Positions 23,160 through 35,864 of a DNA stretch of 64,000 nt are shown piece after piece. This DNA is from Riptortus pedestris. Its lineage: Eukaryota; Arthropoda; Insecta; Hemiptera; Alydidae. The position numbers were made by a program, and so were the translations under genes. Numbering within the stretch: the stretch's first letter is position 1; each line of letters starts with the position of its first letter. The notes below the pieces were generated by a model. It had not been told where the DNA came from, searched no databases, and worked only from the letters and a program-made list of their open reading frames with translations. The stretch spans positions 45,019,501 to 45,083,500 of the forward strand of contig CM032231.1 of the NCBI GenBank assembly GCA_019009955.1, given 5' to 3'.

Positions 23160-23988
23160 CTCTGGACTCTGGACTCTGGATTTGTGCTGGCTGGTGGAGG
23201 TCCATCATCAACGGAAGGATCAAAAAGGTCAAACACCTCCACTCTTAATACTTCTTTATTACAGGCAAAGTACTTTCGGGGCGAACCGTCCCATCCTCAG
23301 TGCTCTGTGACACAACATTATACTTTCAAAAACATGTAATATATATGAATAAATAAATAAATAAATGTAAAAGTCAACAAAGGTAGTCGAATATTAAAAA
23401 CATTTAAAAAACAAACAAAAAAGGATACAAACAAAAAAGGATATAAAACGCAATGCAACACTTATGACTAAAACATTACAAATAAATAAATATTAAAAGC
23501 AATAAATAACAAAATAACAAGGAGATGGAGAGGAACTGACCTAGAGTTGGTCCCTATTGAGCCGACATCTCCGGCGAGACTGGGAGCCTACACGGGCCAG
23601 GGCAGATACTGCAGAGGACGGAACATGCCTGAGCACGCCACCCTCCCCCCTAATATTAATATTCTTATCCTCCAGCATGTCCATCCTGATCCATAACTGC
23701 TCTACTATATCCATTTTCTTCCCTTTGCCAAGGTGGTCGAGCACCTCGAACTCAACGGCATTGCGTTTTATATCCTTTTTTGTTTGTTTTTTAAATGTTT
23801 TTAATATTCGACTACCTTTGTTGACTTTTACATTTATTTATTTATTTATTCATATATATTACATGTTTTTGAAAGTATAATGTTGTGTCACAGAGCACTG
23901 AGGATGGGACGGTTCGCCCCGAAAGTACTTTGCCTGTAATAAAGAAGTATTAAGAGTGGAGGTGTTTGACCTTTTTGATCCTTCCGTT
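23160..23988 (-). mobile_element. Penelope-like foldback retroelement fragment
   Basis: Exact 12-bp duplication TATGAAATATAT at 23148-23159 and 23989-24000. Long inverted arms: about 23204-23450 is the mirror of about 23762-23988, separated by about 310 bp. Each arm holds CTGAGGATGGGACGGTTCGC then CCCGAAAGTACTTTGCC and AATAAAGAAGTATTAAGAG. The loop encodes on the minus strand what looks like the end of a GIY-YIG endonuclease. A coding end, then a 3' region present again as an inverted partial copy, with a variable-length target duplication, is the usual picture for Penelope-like elements. The assignment is inference. Confidence 0.5.
23541..23768 (-). pseudogene. Possible Penelope GIY-YIG endonuclease C-terminus
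   Basis: The minus frame reads KRNAVEFEVLDHLGKGKK, VEQLWIRM, and INIRGEGGVL before stopping at 23541. In Penelope-like elements the endonuclease ends with a pattern of hydrophobic-LD, a basic stretch, E-x-hydrophobic-WI-R/K and N-x-x-x-GG; the order and spacing agree. There is no start and no upstream reverse transcriptase in the insertion, so the copy is 5'-truncated. A chance frame cannot be excluded. Confidence 0.4.
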
Positions 23989-24000
23989 TATGAAATATAT

Positions 24001-24276
24001 GTTGTAAATCATAAAAAATACAGAAATATTCTCATAATCAATTTAAAAAAAAAATGTAATAATTTCAATTTCAGCGCCTATTGAAGGAAGGATTTCAATT
24101 TTAATAACGCACTTTCATAGAACACTAAAATCATTATTCATTCTCTAAATTCTTCCGACCAAGGAAGTTATAATTCATTGATTTTGTTTCTGAAGAAATG
24201 GCTAAGAATATGTTGAAAGTGATTTTTTCTTTTTTAAATTTTTATTTTTTCTGAAAACATTGAGAAAAATAAAAAA
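24001..24276. other. A+T-rich DNA, nothing recognised
   Basis: No repeats or coding frames seen. Confidence 0.5.
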
Positions 24277-24982
<706 letters not shown>

Positions 24983-25202
24983 ATAATTATTACTATATTT
25001 TCTTTTAAATCATTATTTGTTTTTTTTTTTTGTTTTTTTTTTTAATATAAGAAAGTTGTTTAATTAAATTTATTTGAGTCCCATAGACCAAAAGAGCTTT
25101 TAGCTAATTTAAAAAATATTAAAAGAGACCCAAGGATGAAACCACATGCAAAGAGCTTCAGAGAATTTTCTTATTAGAATTCCATCATAAATACTCTTTC
25201 AG
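24983..25202. other. A+T-rich spacer between HINE copies
   Basis: Contains T-runs near 25020-25043 and no recognisable feature. Confidence 0.5.
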
Positions 25203-25990
25203 TCAGAATTTTTGTTTGATCGTTAGTAAACTTGATATTTAATCGTTTTATATAAAAAGAAAGATAAAGTTCGTTAATGGTTGAAATAGGATCAGTGGGA
25301 GGGGGGGGGGTTTAGAGGGAGAGTTTTGAAAAGTTGAAATATTTCCGTTAGTATACGTCGGATCAAAAATTCATAGAGAATCAATCATATTGAAAATGTA
25401 ATATTCTATAATGTTTGTTCTATTTATATTTTTTATCATGAATATTTACCGAGACATTTGGACTTTATTGTTTTCCGATTTCAATAAACCCCCACTCTTA
25501 TGATGTCATATTAATAATATGCTGTTACATCATAAACCACTTAATGCCAAAGTTAAATACCAAATATTGTTCTCAATGAACTTTTACTTTGTGAGATATA
25601 TAGAAATACGTTCTTTTGACACCCCCACCCCTTCTTTTGTTCTTGGATTGCTAACATTTGAGTGATTGAGATAAAAATTATTCTGATTTATTACATATTA
25701 CAGCACTAGCAGTATTAAATAGATTTCAATGAAATTAATATTTCTTATTCAAATATATTTCAATAATTGTTTTTCTTTTGGGTCTAGAATATTTCTATGT
25801 TTCTATTCAGCTCTGTGAGGTTGGCCGACCTCTTTGTTAACAATTCAGAAGCATTCCGTTGTACAGATTCTTACCGTTTGTATTTATACACTTAATATCC
25901 ACGGTGGTGTTAACAGTATGTAGATTTTTTCATTTGTAAACATTCGCGTGGAAAACCTGCATAGAATACGCAGCTCCTGCGCGACAGAAT
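25203..25990 (-). mobile_element. HINE long subtype lacking its 3' end
   Basis: From AATTTTTGTTTGATCGTTAG to ACGCAGCTCCTGCGCGACAG. The (TA)n and the 3' palindrome are missing; the break is at the usual microsatellite position. The body matches the inner copy at 4632-5456, including TTGAACTTTT/TACTTTGTGAG and ACCGTTTGTATTT. Confidence 0.75.
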
Positions 25991-26200
25991 CTTTTGAAAT
26001 GCTTCTCAACATCGGATATAATTATTGTCAACCTTATAATGAGGAGACTTTTCTATGGTTTATTTAAGAGCTTATTCATCATTCCTGAGGTGTCTATGGG
26101 CGTATTAGCGGGAATAAATAGATCAAAAGCAAATTCTAGGTCAAGCAAAGATAGTGGTTTACTCTGAAATCATTCTGAAAAATATTTAAACACCTTTTAA

Positions 26201-28028
26201 CCTTTGAACGTTAAGGCTGTGACCCAGGACAAATTTGACAAGTAGGTGTTTTAAATGACACCTACCTGCCATATGCATATTTTCCATTTTATTCTGCTCA
26301 GAATCACTCTTCTAGTCTTAAAATAAAATTAAGAAAATTTAAGAAGAATAGTGTGTGGGTGTGCTTGTGAGTACCCCCCCCCACCTCGTCACCAATGAGA
26401 GCTTAAAATGAAATATTAATTAAAAATATATTTATAGTATAATAATATATTATATAATTTATTTATGTTATTTTATAATAAATTACATAATATATTATTA
26501 TACATATTATACTATATAATTATTATTATATATAATTAAAATATATAATTAATTATAATTATAATTATATTTTATATTATTATTATATATATTATACTAT
26601 ATAATACCTTTACTTACGAAATAAATAAGCAAAGAAGCATATATTAATAGCATATTATTATTATTATACAAATATATACCTAAGTCTAAAAATTTTATAC
26701 AAATATTAACCTACACAGTAAAACAAATATCAAAGGGCACTCATTTATAAAGAAAATTGTATGCAAAAAAAAAAAAAAAACATGAAACTATTCACTTGAC
26801 GATTCATTATTGGCGAAACACTCAGAGAAACCTTAGTATACTATGTGTTCACCGCAAATACTTCTTCGGCATTTACAGCAAAGACAGGTACCTCTTCTTT
26901 TTGTTTATTATTTATAAATTACTAACACTTTCTTCCATTTGTTTTAAAAGATCATTTCTAATCTCATATACAGTGATAAATAGCGAATTCAGTGTCATAG
27001 AAAATTTACAAAAGGGAAGTTAAAGAACAAGGCTGTGTCAAATACGACACCTAACGGCACAAACACTCCGAAAAAGTACGAAAAATGGTAGAGGACAGAG
27101 CGTGCAATGACCTTGACATGTATTATTTATTTATTTATTTATTGGAGCTTCGCAGCTTCGGCGATGTTGCTCTAAACTAAAGGATTTGTAACTTTAAAAA
27201 ACAAAACAAAAAAACAATACAAACAAAAAAAAACAATACAAACAAAAAAAATTAAACAAAACAGAAATGGAACACAAAGCACAAAAGGAAAACAAAACAG
27301 ATAAGGAACACAAAACGCAAAAGGAACACAAAACACAAAAGGAACACATAACACAAAAGGAACACAAAACAAACAAAGGATTTACAAAACATAAAAGGAT
27401 CAAAACACAGAGAGAAAACACAAAAAACAGAGATGATATCAAAACAGAAATGGGAAAGAAATAGGAACGCAACTCAAAACAGAACTGGAATAAAAAAAAT
27501 AGAACACAAAAGGCGAAATTAAACACTAAAACTGAATGAATCACAAAAACGAAACTAGAACTCAAAATGTAAATGGAACTCAAAAACAAAATGGAACTCA
27601 AAAAGCATGAATGGGAATCAAAAAACAAGTATTGAACACAGCAAAGATAAAAAATAAATGAGCAAGAAAACAAATAAAGACAAAATTCAAAGCTAGGTGA
27701 AAACTGCAAATCAAAACTATTGATATTGGACAATAAAGAAATCATTAATAAAATATTTAAATATTAATTAAATAAATCAATAATTAAAAAAAAAATTGGT
27801 GTATAAAATGAATAAAAGAAATTTAAAATGATTAAGGTTTACATAAAACATAAGTTTTTACTAGTGAACTATTTACATAAAACTCTGTACTCCCTAAAAC
27901 ACACTGGGGTGATGACTATTGAATAGGAGGGTATTAAGCACACCAGTCTTGTCCTGTTTGTTACAAGCTCATGCATGTACAACTTACGGCATAGGTGTCA
28001 CATATGAAACAGCCTTGTCGTTTAAAGG
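26201..28028. mobile_element. PB-C, piggyBac-type MITE, copy 2
   Basis: TTAA at 26197-26200 and a mutated TTAT at 28029-28032. Left end CCTTTGAACGTTAAGGCTGT, right end ACAGCCTTGTCGTTTAAAGG. Internal sequence is colinear with 16266-17150 (GTGACCCAGGACAAATTTGA, TTCTGCTCAGAATCA, ACAAGGCTGTGTCAAATACG), apart from A+T expansion near 26400-26600 and a foreign insert at 27126-27909. It lacks the terminal hairpin duplication of copy 1. Confidence 0.8.
27126..27909. repeat. A-rich repeat-bearing insertion inside PB-C
   Basis: Copy 1 reads GACATGTAGTTGACTATTGA without a break, while here GACATGTA and GATGACTATTGAATAGG are about 785 bp apart. The insert starts with (TTTA)n and GGAGCTTCGCAGCTTCGGCG, then holds degenerate tandem units around ACACAAAAGGAACACAAAAC (about 27258-27380), which create long open frames on both strands. 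No terminal repeats or clear target duplication were found. Confidence 0.7.
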
Positions 28029-28032
28029 TTAT

Positions 28033-28967
28033 GCACCTCCATTAGGCTTGAATCAGCAATTGGCAGATACTGCCATTTCGAATCATACCTCCTATTTCTG
28101 TCTATGTGGGCCTCGTTATTCGTGTAGATTTTCTTGATAACATCGATATATTCCATAATCTAAAGACGTAAAAACAGTTTGGCCGTTATATTTCAATTTT
28201 CTTTCCGTTATTTAGTTCATTTGCCTTTGCAGAATACAAATGTGCTATTCGACTAATAACTTCCTTAAGAAGTATTCATTAAACAAGACAGTTTAGTGTT
28301 AGTCCGTGGTTTTTGGGTCAGACGCCTTCTTTGGAAAATCCCTTGAATAATCTGTTTGATTTCTAGAAAAAGGGTTTATTTTTCGAACTTCAATATGTCA
28401 TCCCGGATGTTATCTGGTCCAGGACTTCCGTTCAACTTCTTGACATCATCTCCAACTTCAGATAAGAGGATCTCTGGAACTTCTTCCAAACTTATTGTTG
28501 CTGGTTCGCTTTAGCTTCAACATCTGTTGAAGTATTCAACTCTTTATTGTTCCTTCTTCCCTCTTATACAAGGCCTTTCGCAACAGTGAATATTATGAAA
28601 ATATATTTGTATTAAAATTTCTACTATTTTTTGTCTGCTAACATTCTAGTGTGTCAGTACTTATTGATAGTAGATCTGTTCCTTACCATCTTCATTTTAT
28701 TTGATATCTGAAAGGAACACCTATCCGGAAGCTGTTACATACAAATGGCTGTACACTTAATTCATATGTCTATTGACCACTTCAAAAAATGACTTATTTG
28801 GATATTCGTGTTACGATTGCCCAATTATCTGACGTTAAATTTTATTTGTTATGAGATTATCGTGTCTTTGGATTTGATTTGTGAGCTTCTCCTTCCTTTA
28901 CTCTGCGGCATTTTTTAACTTCCTGCATTTTGACCTTGCATCTTTTTGTTATTCTATGTTGCTCTTA
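28033..28967. other. Unique DNA, no gene called
   Basis: Mixed composition, only short frames; no repeat seen elsewhere in the window. Confidence 0.5.
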
Positions 28968-29165
28968 GGGGGAAATCAGCTATTGAGGTCGAACTCTTGA
29001 CGCGATTTTTGACAATTTCCTCAAATTTCCATCGATCCTACAATGAGGTCCATTCAAAACTATATATATACACGATTACGTAAATGTCGAGTGTGGTAAC
29101 GATCAAACAAAAATTGCGATCGCTAGGGCGTTAATAGAAATATATATATATATAATCTAATAGAA

Positions 29166-29227
<62 letters not shown>

Positions 29228-29860
29228 ACGTCATCCCCTGGGTAAATAGAAACTAAAGACATAGTTGGGACACCCTGTATATTCCGTCCCGTGCAAGCCC
29301 CCTTAAAATCGCAGAGTTTATATTAGTGATGTTTTTGATTTGACGCATCCTTTAGCCGTAAAATCCAGAAAGCTTTATTTCAGAAACGCTACGTTTTATG
29401 TTTCGGTTTAATTTTTTTTTTTGGCTACAACTTTTATGTCACAGTGGTTTTTAATAAAACCTGGCGTTTCAGAAATAAAGATTTGTGCATTTACGGCTAA
29501 AGGATGCGTCAAATAAAATAAAAAAATCACTAATATAAACTCTTATTAGAATTTGATTTTCTATAAGAATTCGTCATAAAAAAGTATGGCATTCCTTTCT
29601 TTGCTGGAGAAGGTTATGGACCGAAAATATTCTCCAGGGGTCAAAAATTTGACACACCAAGTCTCAGCCATTTCTTATCACAACTGGCGATTTTAAGGGG
29701 ATGGCGCGATAAGTTGGGACACCCTGTACACATATATAATTTTCAACAGACCTCATTTTCATCATCTCTTGGGTAGGATCGATGGACATTTGAAGAAATT
29801 TTTCAAATATCGCGTCATGAGTACCTCAATAGCGGATTTCCCTTAAGGGAAATCTGCTAA
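28968..29860 (+). mobile_element. Rearranged HINE pair around a foldback MITE
   Basis: 28968-29067 is a minus-strand HINE 3' part (GGAAATCAGCTATTGAGGTC). From about 29080 a plus-strand copy follows (AACGATCAAACAAAAATTGC), with a long (TA)n at about 29150-29222, interrupted by a MITE (29264-29730) and ending AGCGGATTTCCCTTAAGGGA then AATCTGCTAA at 29860. Confidence 0.7.
29264..29730. mobile_element. Foldback MITE with GGGACACCCTGTA ends
   Basis: Arms 29313-29362 and about 29490-29543 are near-perfect inverted repeats (GAGTTTATATTAGTGAT...CATCCTTTAGCCGTAAA). Outer parts share CCCCTTAAAATCGC in opposite orientation. GTTGGGACACCCTGTA occurs at both ends in the same orientation. Such phrases are common at insect Tc1/mariner-type MITE ends; the class remains uncertain. 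Confidence 0.6.
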
Positions 29861-29977
29861 AATGAGGGTGCCCAGGCTGTGTATCATGCTGAATATTCTA
29901 CTTCGATGGTAGCCACTCAATGATTGTAGTGACTTCTAAGTAAATAATTGTTAAAGAAAGTAAGTAACTATTAATTA

Positions 29978-30242
29978 CTGTTGTCATACCTGTCGGTGCA
30001 TACCGTCGTCACTGGCTGATGGTCGAGTACAGCTGGCAAGCACTATCGATGCAATGGCACCTTCTTCAAGCCCGTCAAAAGTTGTACTGCTGGAGTACAC
30101 ATTTTGACGGGCTTGAAGATGGTGCCATTGCATCGATAGCACAATGCCAGCTGTACTCGACCATCAGCCAGTGACTACGGTCTCCACCGACAGGTATGTC
30201 AACAGTATTATTTATATTGGTGGTTCTAACCCTTTATTTGAA
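29978..30242 (+). mobile_element. PAL palindromic retroposon-like element, copy 3
   Basis: Exact 13-bp duplication TAACTATTAATTA at 29965-29977 and 30243-30255. The element is a nearly full-length palindrome: arms of about 110 bp pair through GTCGGTG.A.ACCGTCGTCAC, GATGGTCGAGTACAGCTGGC, CTATCGATGCAATGGCACC and TTCAAGCCCGTCAAAA, with a central TTGTACTGCTGGAGTACA. A short unpaired tail TATATTGGTGGTTCTAACCC then TTTATTTGAA follows on one side only. Confidence 0.85.
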
Positions 30243-30255
30243 TAACTATTAATTA

Positions 30256-31173
30256 GCTTAATATTAATTAATAATATTTTTAATTAATTTAATAATTGAA
30301 CATCATTTAGGGAGAATACTTTTACCAACAGCAGACTCAAAATAACAAGTTATATATTTAAATGAGTATGAAAAACTTAAGTCTCAAGATTAATGACTCC
30401 TCATACTAAATAGGGGCATGTCATTTCACCTTTGGGACACTCACTTTAATTGCAATAAATGATTAAGTGAACAATGTCTTATCTTGGTAATTTAAAATAA
30501 ACCAACTTATTTTAGTTTAAAAAAAACACAAACTCATTAAATGATTAAAAGTTTTCTGATTAAAAATTAAACTTTGTGAGGACTAGCCAAGAAATTTTCT
30601 AGAAGTAGAAGGCAGTGTTTCACAATATTCTGATAGCCTTCAAGGATTGTGTCAAAATTGTGGAGAACATTCAAGACAGCCATTGATGGATAGCTCACTC
30701 CCAATATTGACAGACTAAGGAATAGCTCCATCAAAGAAGAATTCAAGATAAAACCAACGACTAATTGACACAAAGCAGTAAAGCTCATATTTTTTTACTT
30801 TGGTATATTTATTTAATTTTTCCTAAAAACACTTTATCTAATAATAAAGAATAAATGTATAAGCCCGAAAAATTAAAATTCAATATTTTATATATTGATT
30901 TCTTAAAACTAAATAAATTAATTTGCAAAGCATTCCAATAACGACGAAAGAAAAAACGTTTGCTTATTATGTTTAAGAAAACACTCATAATTCATTTCAT
31001 CTTATCTATATTAACAATCCATGACAAAGTCATAATTACTACAACAAAACACTTAATTAACTAAAGACTATAAATTCTGGGGTTGTAATTTGATCTGTGT
31101 AAAGTCAAAAATATGCCCGTTCAGTTTTAAAAGGAGTTATTGCGCATGTCTAATTACGTAGTCAATAAAAAAA
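30256..31173. other. Unique A+T-rich DNA
   Basis: A 73-codon minus frame (30567-30788) reads as a hydrophobic peptide without any motif I recognise. Nothing else. Confidence 0.45.
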
Positions 31174-31561
31174 GTCCGTCACGAAGGGGCTGCGTAAACT
31201 AAGCAGATTCCCCACGTGAAGTTTTACAATAGAGAAATTTCACGAGAGCCCAACAGTTAAGGAAACGGCCGAACTAGCTTTTGGCGGGAGTCACTCGTCC
31301 GTTAGCCGCCCAGATTTAATAAAAATGCAAATATCTCGGTTAATGTCCAAGATAGAGAATAAATGTATATAACAATATTTATAGTAAATTTAATTTGCAA
31401 TAAGATTGAATTTTCGAAAACCCTCCCCTCTAAACCCCCCTCCCACTGGTTCAATTTCAGCCGTTAACAAACTTGATCTTTCTTTTTACATAAAACGACT
31501 AAATATCGAGTTAGGTAACGCTCAAACAAAAATTACGACCGCTAGAGCGGTAACAGACATT

Positions 31562-31620
<59 letters not shown>
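31174..31620 (+). mobile_element. HINE 5' part up to its (TA)n
   Basis: GTCCGTCACGAAGGGGCTGC at 31174, ATIR CTAAGCAGATTCCCC, body to ACCGCTAGAGCGGTAACAGA and (TA)n about 31568-31620. The 3' third is not found after the large insertions that start in the microsatellite. Confidence 0.82.
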
Positions 31621-31622
<2 letters not shown>

Positions 31623-34600
31623 TAGCTCAGATACCCGGCTTCGCCCGGGAATTGATTTGAGGCTGAATGGTGATGGTATTTTTTTGGCAAGGCTTTACTT
31701 TGCACAATATTTTGACATTTACCCGTCCTAGTGTTTAGGGTTAATACCCGTTGTTGGCATTTGTTAATAATAAAATTAATTTTTTATGTAAGTCTTCACT
31801 GTCCTCCAAATTGTTGACTCCCGCTATAATTTTTAGCGTATAACGCCTTTATACTTCGGTATACGACAATAGTGTATATAAAAAAGTTTCTCTAAATAAC
31901 AAAATAAACAACTTTTGTTATGTGCATATTTGCCGAAAATGCAATAGGAAACGAAATACCACTATTATTAATTTCAGGCCTTCCTTATAACCCCCACTCC
32001 TGCCCGTTCCAAGAAATATTAGTATGGCTTATTATAAGGAAGGCGTTAGTGCAAATTCACATACCGAGTTTGGTTTAGTTCGGTTGAGTCTTTTGTGCCA
32101 AATAAAATTGTGGACTCCAGCTATAGTTTTTAGCGTATAACTCATTTATACTTCCGTATACGGCAAAAGTGTATATAACAAAAGTTACTGTAAATAACAA
32201 AATAAACAACTTTTTTATGGGCATATTTGCTGAATAAGCAATAGGAAACGAAATATCGCTATTTTTAATTTCAGGCCTCCCATATAACCCCCACTCCTGC
32301 CCGTCCCTAGAAATGTTAGTATGGCTTATTATAAGAAAGGCGTTAGTACTAATTCACATACCGAGTTTGGTTTAGTTCGGTTGAGTCTTTTGTGCCAAAT
32401 AAAATTGTGGACTCCCGCTATAGTTTTTAGCGTATAACTCATTTATACTTCCGTATATGACAAAAGTGTATATAACAAAAGTTACTGTAAATAACAAAAT
32501 AAACAACTTTTGTTATGGGCAAATTTGCTGAATAAGCAATAGGAAACGAAATATCTCTATTTTTAATTTCAGGCCTCCCCTACAACCCCCACTCCTGCCC
32601 GTCCCTAGAAATGTTAGTATGGCTTATTATAAGGAAGGCGTTAGTACTAATTCACATACCGAGATTTATTTAGTTCGGTTGAGTCTTTTGTGCCTAATAA
32701 ATTGTTGACTCCCGCTATAGTTTTTAGCGTATAACTCATTTATACTTCCGTATACGGCAAATGTGCATATAACAAAAGTTACTCTAAATTCTTTACAAAA
32801 TAAACAACTTTTGTTATGTTCATATTTGCTGAAAAAGCAATATGAAACGAAATATCGCTATTTTTAATTTCAGGCCTCCCTTATAACCCCCATTCCTATT
32901 TGTCTTAGAGAATATTAATATAGCCTAAAGTCTAAGTTGGGCTAGTAGTAATATACATACCAAGTTTCATAAAATTCGGTTCAGCCGTTTATGCGTGAAA
33001 AGGTAACAATCAAACAAATAAACAAACAGACACGAAAGAAACAAAATGTAGTTATGGTGTCAATGACATGTGAAACGAAAAGTTATCGTAAGCTTCGCCC
33101 GGGAATTCATTTGAGGCTGAGTGGTGAAGGCATTTTATTAGCAAGGCTTTATTTTGCACAACATTTTGACATTTATCCGCCACTGTGATTAGGGTCTATA
33201 CCCGTCGTTGCTGTGGATTTGTTAATAATAAAATTCAAGGAAAAGACTTCACTGTCCTCCATATTGTCGTATTTCTAGTCTCCTGTGCATTAAACATAGA
33301 TTTGAATTTTTAAGGAAAAAATATTTATTTGATATATATATATATAATATAATATTTATTTGAATTAATTTTTCCAGGTGAGGTACCTGGTAGTTCGTTA
33401 CTATTGGGAAGAATTGTGGAGTATATCAATATTTCTACGCTAATTACTTGCTTCATACATTGTTCCCGAAAAAATGTATAAAACAAAAGTTACTCTAAAT
33501 AACAAAATAAACAACTTTTGTTATGTTCATATTTTCCGAAAAACGAATAGAAAACGTAATACCGCTATTTTTAAATTCAGGCATCCCTTACAACCCCTAC
33601 TCCTGCCCGTCCCTAGAAATGATGGTATGGCTTGTTATAATGAAAGCGTTAGTGCTAATACACATACCGAGTTTTATTTATTTCGGTTGGGTCTTTTGTC
33701 CCAAATAAAATTGTTCACTTCCGCTATAGGTTTTAGCGTATATCTCGTTTATAATTCGGTATACGAAAAAAGTGTACATAACAAAAGTTACTCTAAATAA
33801 CAAAATAAACAACTTTTGTTATGTTTATATTTGCCAAAAAACAATAGGAAACGAAATACCGCTATATTTATTTTCTGACCTCCCCTACAACCCCAACTCC
33901 TGCGCGTCCCTAGAAATGTTGGTATGGCTTGTTATAATAAAGGCCTTAGTCCTAATACACGTACCGAGTTTTATTTAGTTCGGTTGATTCTTTTGTTCCA
34001 AATAAAATTGATGACTCCCGCTATAATTTTTAGCGTATAACTCATTTATATTTAGGTATACGACGAAAGTGTACATAACAAAAGTTACTCTAAATAATAA
34101 AATAAATAACTTTTGTTATGTGCATATTTGCCGAAAAAACAATAGGAAACGAAATATCGCTATTTTTAATTTCAGGCCTCCTATATAACCCCTACTCCTG
34201 TTAGTCTTAGAGAATATTAGTATAGCCTAAAGTCTAAGTTGGGCTAGTAGTAATATACATACCAAGTTTCATAAAATTTGGTTCAGCCATTTATGCGTGT
34301 ATTTTTCGTATACCGAATTATAAACGAGATATACGCTAAAACCTATAGCGGAAGTGAACAATTTTTTTTGGGACAAAAGACCGAACCGAAATAAATAAAA
34401 CTCGGTATATGTACTAGCACAAACGCTTTCATTATAACAAGCCATACCAACATTTCTAGGGACGGGCAGGAGCGGGGGCTATAAACGAAGCCAGAAATTA
34501 AAAATAGCGATATTTCGTTTCCTATTGGTTTTTCGGCAAATATGAACATAACAAAAGTTGTTTATTTTGTTATTTAGAGTAACTTTTGTCATATTCATTT

Positions 34601-35266
34601 TTGTCTTTTAACAAATTATAAACGAGATATACACTATAAACTAAAGCGAGAGTCAACTATTTCATTGGGCGCTAACTATTAAACCGAACTTAAAAAAACT
34701 TGGTATGTCATTAGCATTAATTCTTCCATGATTAAAGCTATATTAAAATTTTTAGGTTAGAACGGGAGTGGGCGTTATAAGGGAGGCCTGAAATAAAAAT
34801 TCGCGATATTTCATTGTCTATTTGTTTTTCGACAAACATGCACATAACAAAAGTTGTTTACTTTGTTATTTAGATTAACTTTTGTTTTATACATTTCTCC
34901 AGGAACAATGTATGGAGCAAGTAATTTGAGTAGAAATATTGATATGCTCAACAATTCATTCCATTTTGAACAATGAGGTACCTCACCTGGAAAAATTAAT
35001 TCAAATCTATGTTAATATTTTGTCCTTAATAACTGAAATCAATGCATTATGCACAGGAGACGGGAAATATGACAATTTGGAGGACAGTGAAGACTTACAT
35101 AAAAAATTAATTTTATTATTAACAAATGCCAACAACGTGTATTACCCCTAAACACTGCGACGGGTAAATGTCAAAATATTTTGCAAAGTAAAGCCTTGCC
35201 AAAAAAAATACCATCACCACTCAGCCTCAAATCAATTCCCGGGCGAAGCCGGGTATCTGAGCTAGT
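31621..35266. mobile_element. Family C element, 3.6-kb inverted arrangement
   Basis: Both ends are the same head in opposite orientation, each next to (TA)n: ACTAGCTCAGATACCCGGCT at 31621, and its mirror ending GCTAGT at 35266. Plus-strand head 31621-31830, then about four units of roughly 297 bp (starting about 31874, 32171, 32468, 32767), tail TTCATAAAATTCGGTTCAGC near 32975; a second head (about 33089) with about three units (33474, 33773, 34071) and tail near 34265-34300; then a minus-strand copy from about 34310 to 35266 with about two units. Each unit has AACAAAATAAACAACTTTTG, GGAAACGAAATATCGC, CCCACTCCTGCCCGT and a diverged copy of the tail. No protein motif was seen. Confidence 0.78.
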
Positions 35267-35864
35267 ATATATATACATATATATATATATCTTTATATAT
35301 ATAATTCTACTGTACCTGTGTTTGTCACTGAACTTCTCCTAAACAGCTGGACCGATTTGAATGAATTTCTTTGTATGCGTTTGGGTGATCCCCTAGATGT
35401 TTTAGATACACAAATCAGCCCGACAGATGGAGCAGGAATGGGGGTTGTAAGGGAGGCCTAAAATTAAAAATTGCGATATTACGTTTCCTGTTGTTTTTTC
35501 GGCAAATATGAACAGGATAAAAGTTGTTTTTTTTTGTTATTTACAGTAGCTTTTGTTATATTCTCTTTTGTCATATAACGAGAGATGCACTGAAAAATTA
35601 AAGTGGGACCCAACAATTTATTGGGCACGAACGATTGTACCAAACTTAACAAAACTCTGTATGTAAATTAGCATTAATTCTTCCATGATTATGGGCTACA
35701 TTAAATTTTTTAGGTTCAAACGGAAGTGCGGGTTATAAGGGAGGCCTGAATAAAAAATTCGATATCTCATTTTCTATTTGTTTCTAGGCAAACGTGCACA
35801 TAAGAGATTTTTTTTGTGTTATTAGATGTAGCAATTGTTTTAAACATAATATTATTAAATTTAA

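Noticed and set aside
23930..23990. A functional hammerhead ribozyme
   Set aside because: The core order is present but stem I cannot be formed by eye and stem II is imperfect; kept only as a degenerate candidate.
27194..27745. 183-codon minus-strand frame as a membrane protein
   Set aside because: It is the translation of an A-rich (T-rich on minus) degenerate tandem repeat; the hydrophobic F/L/C composition follows from that.
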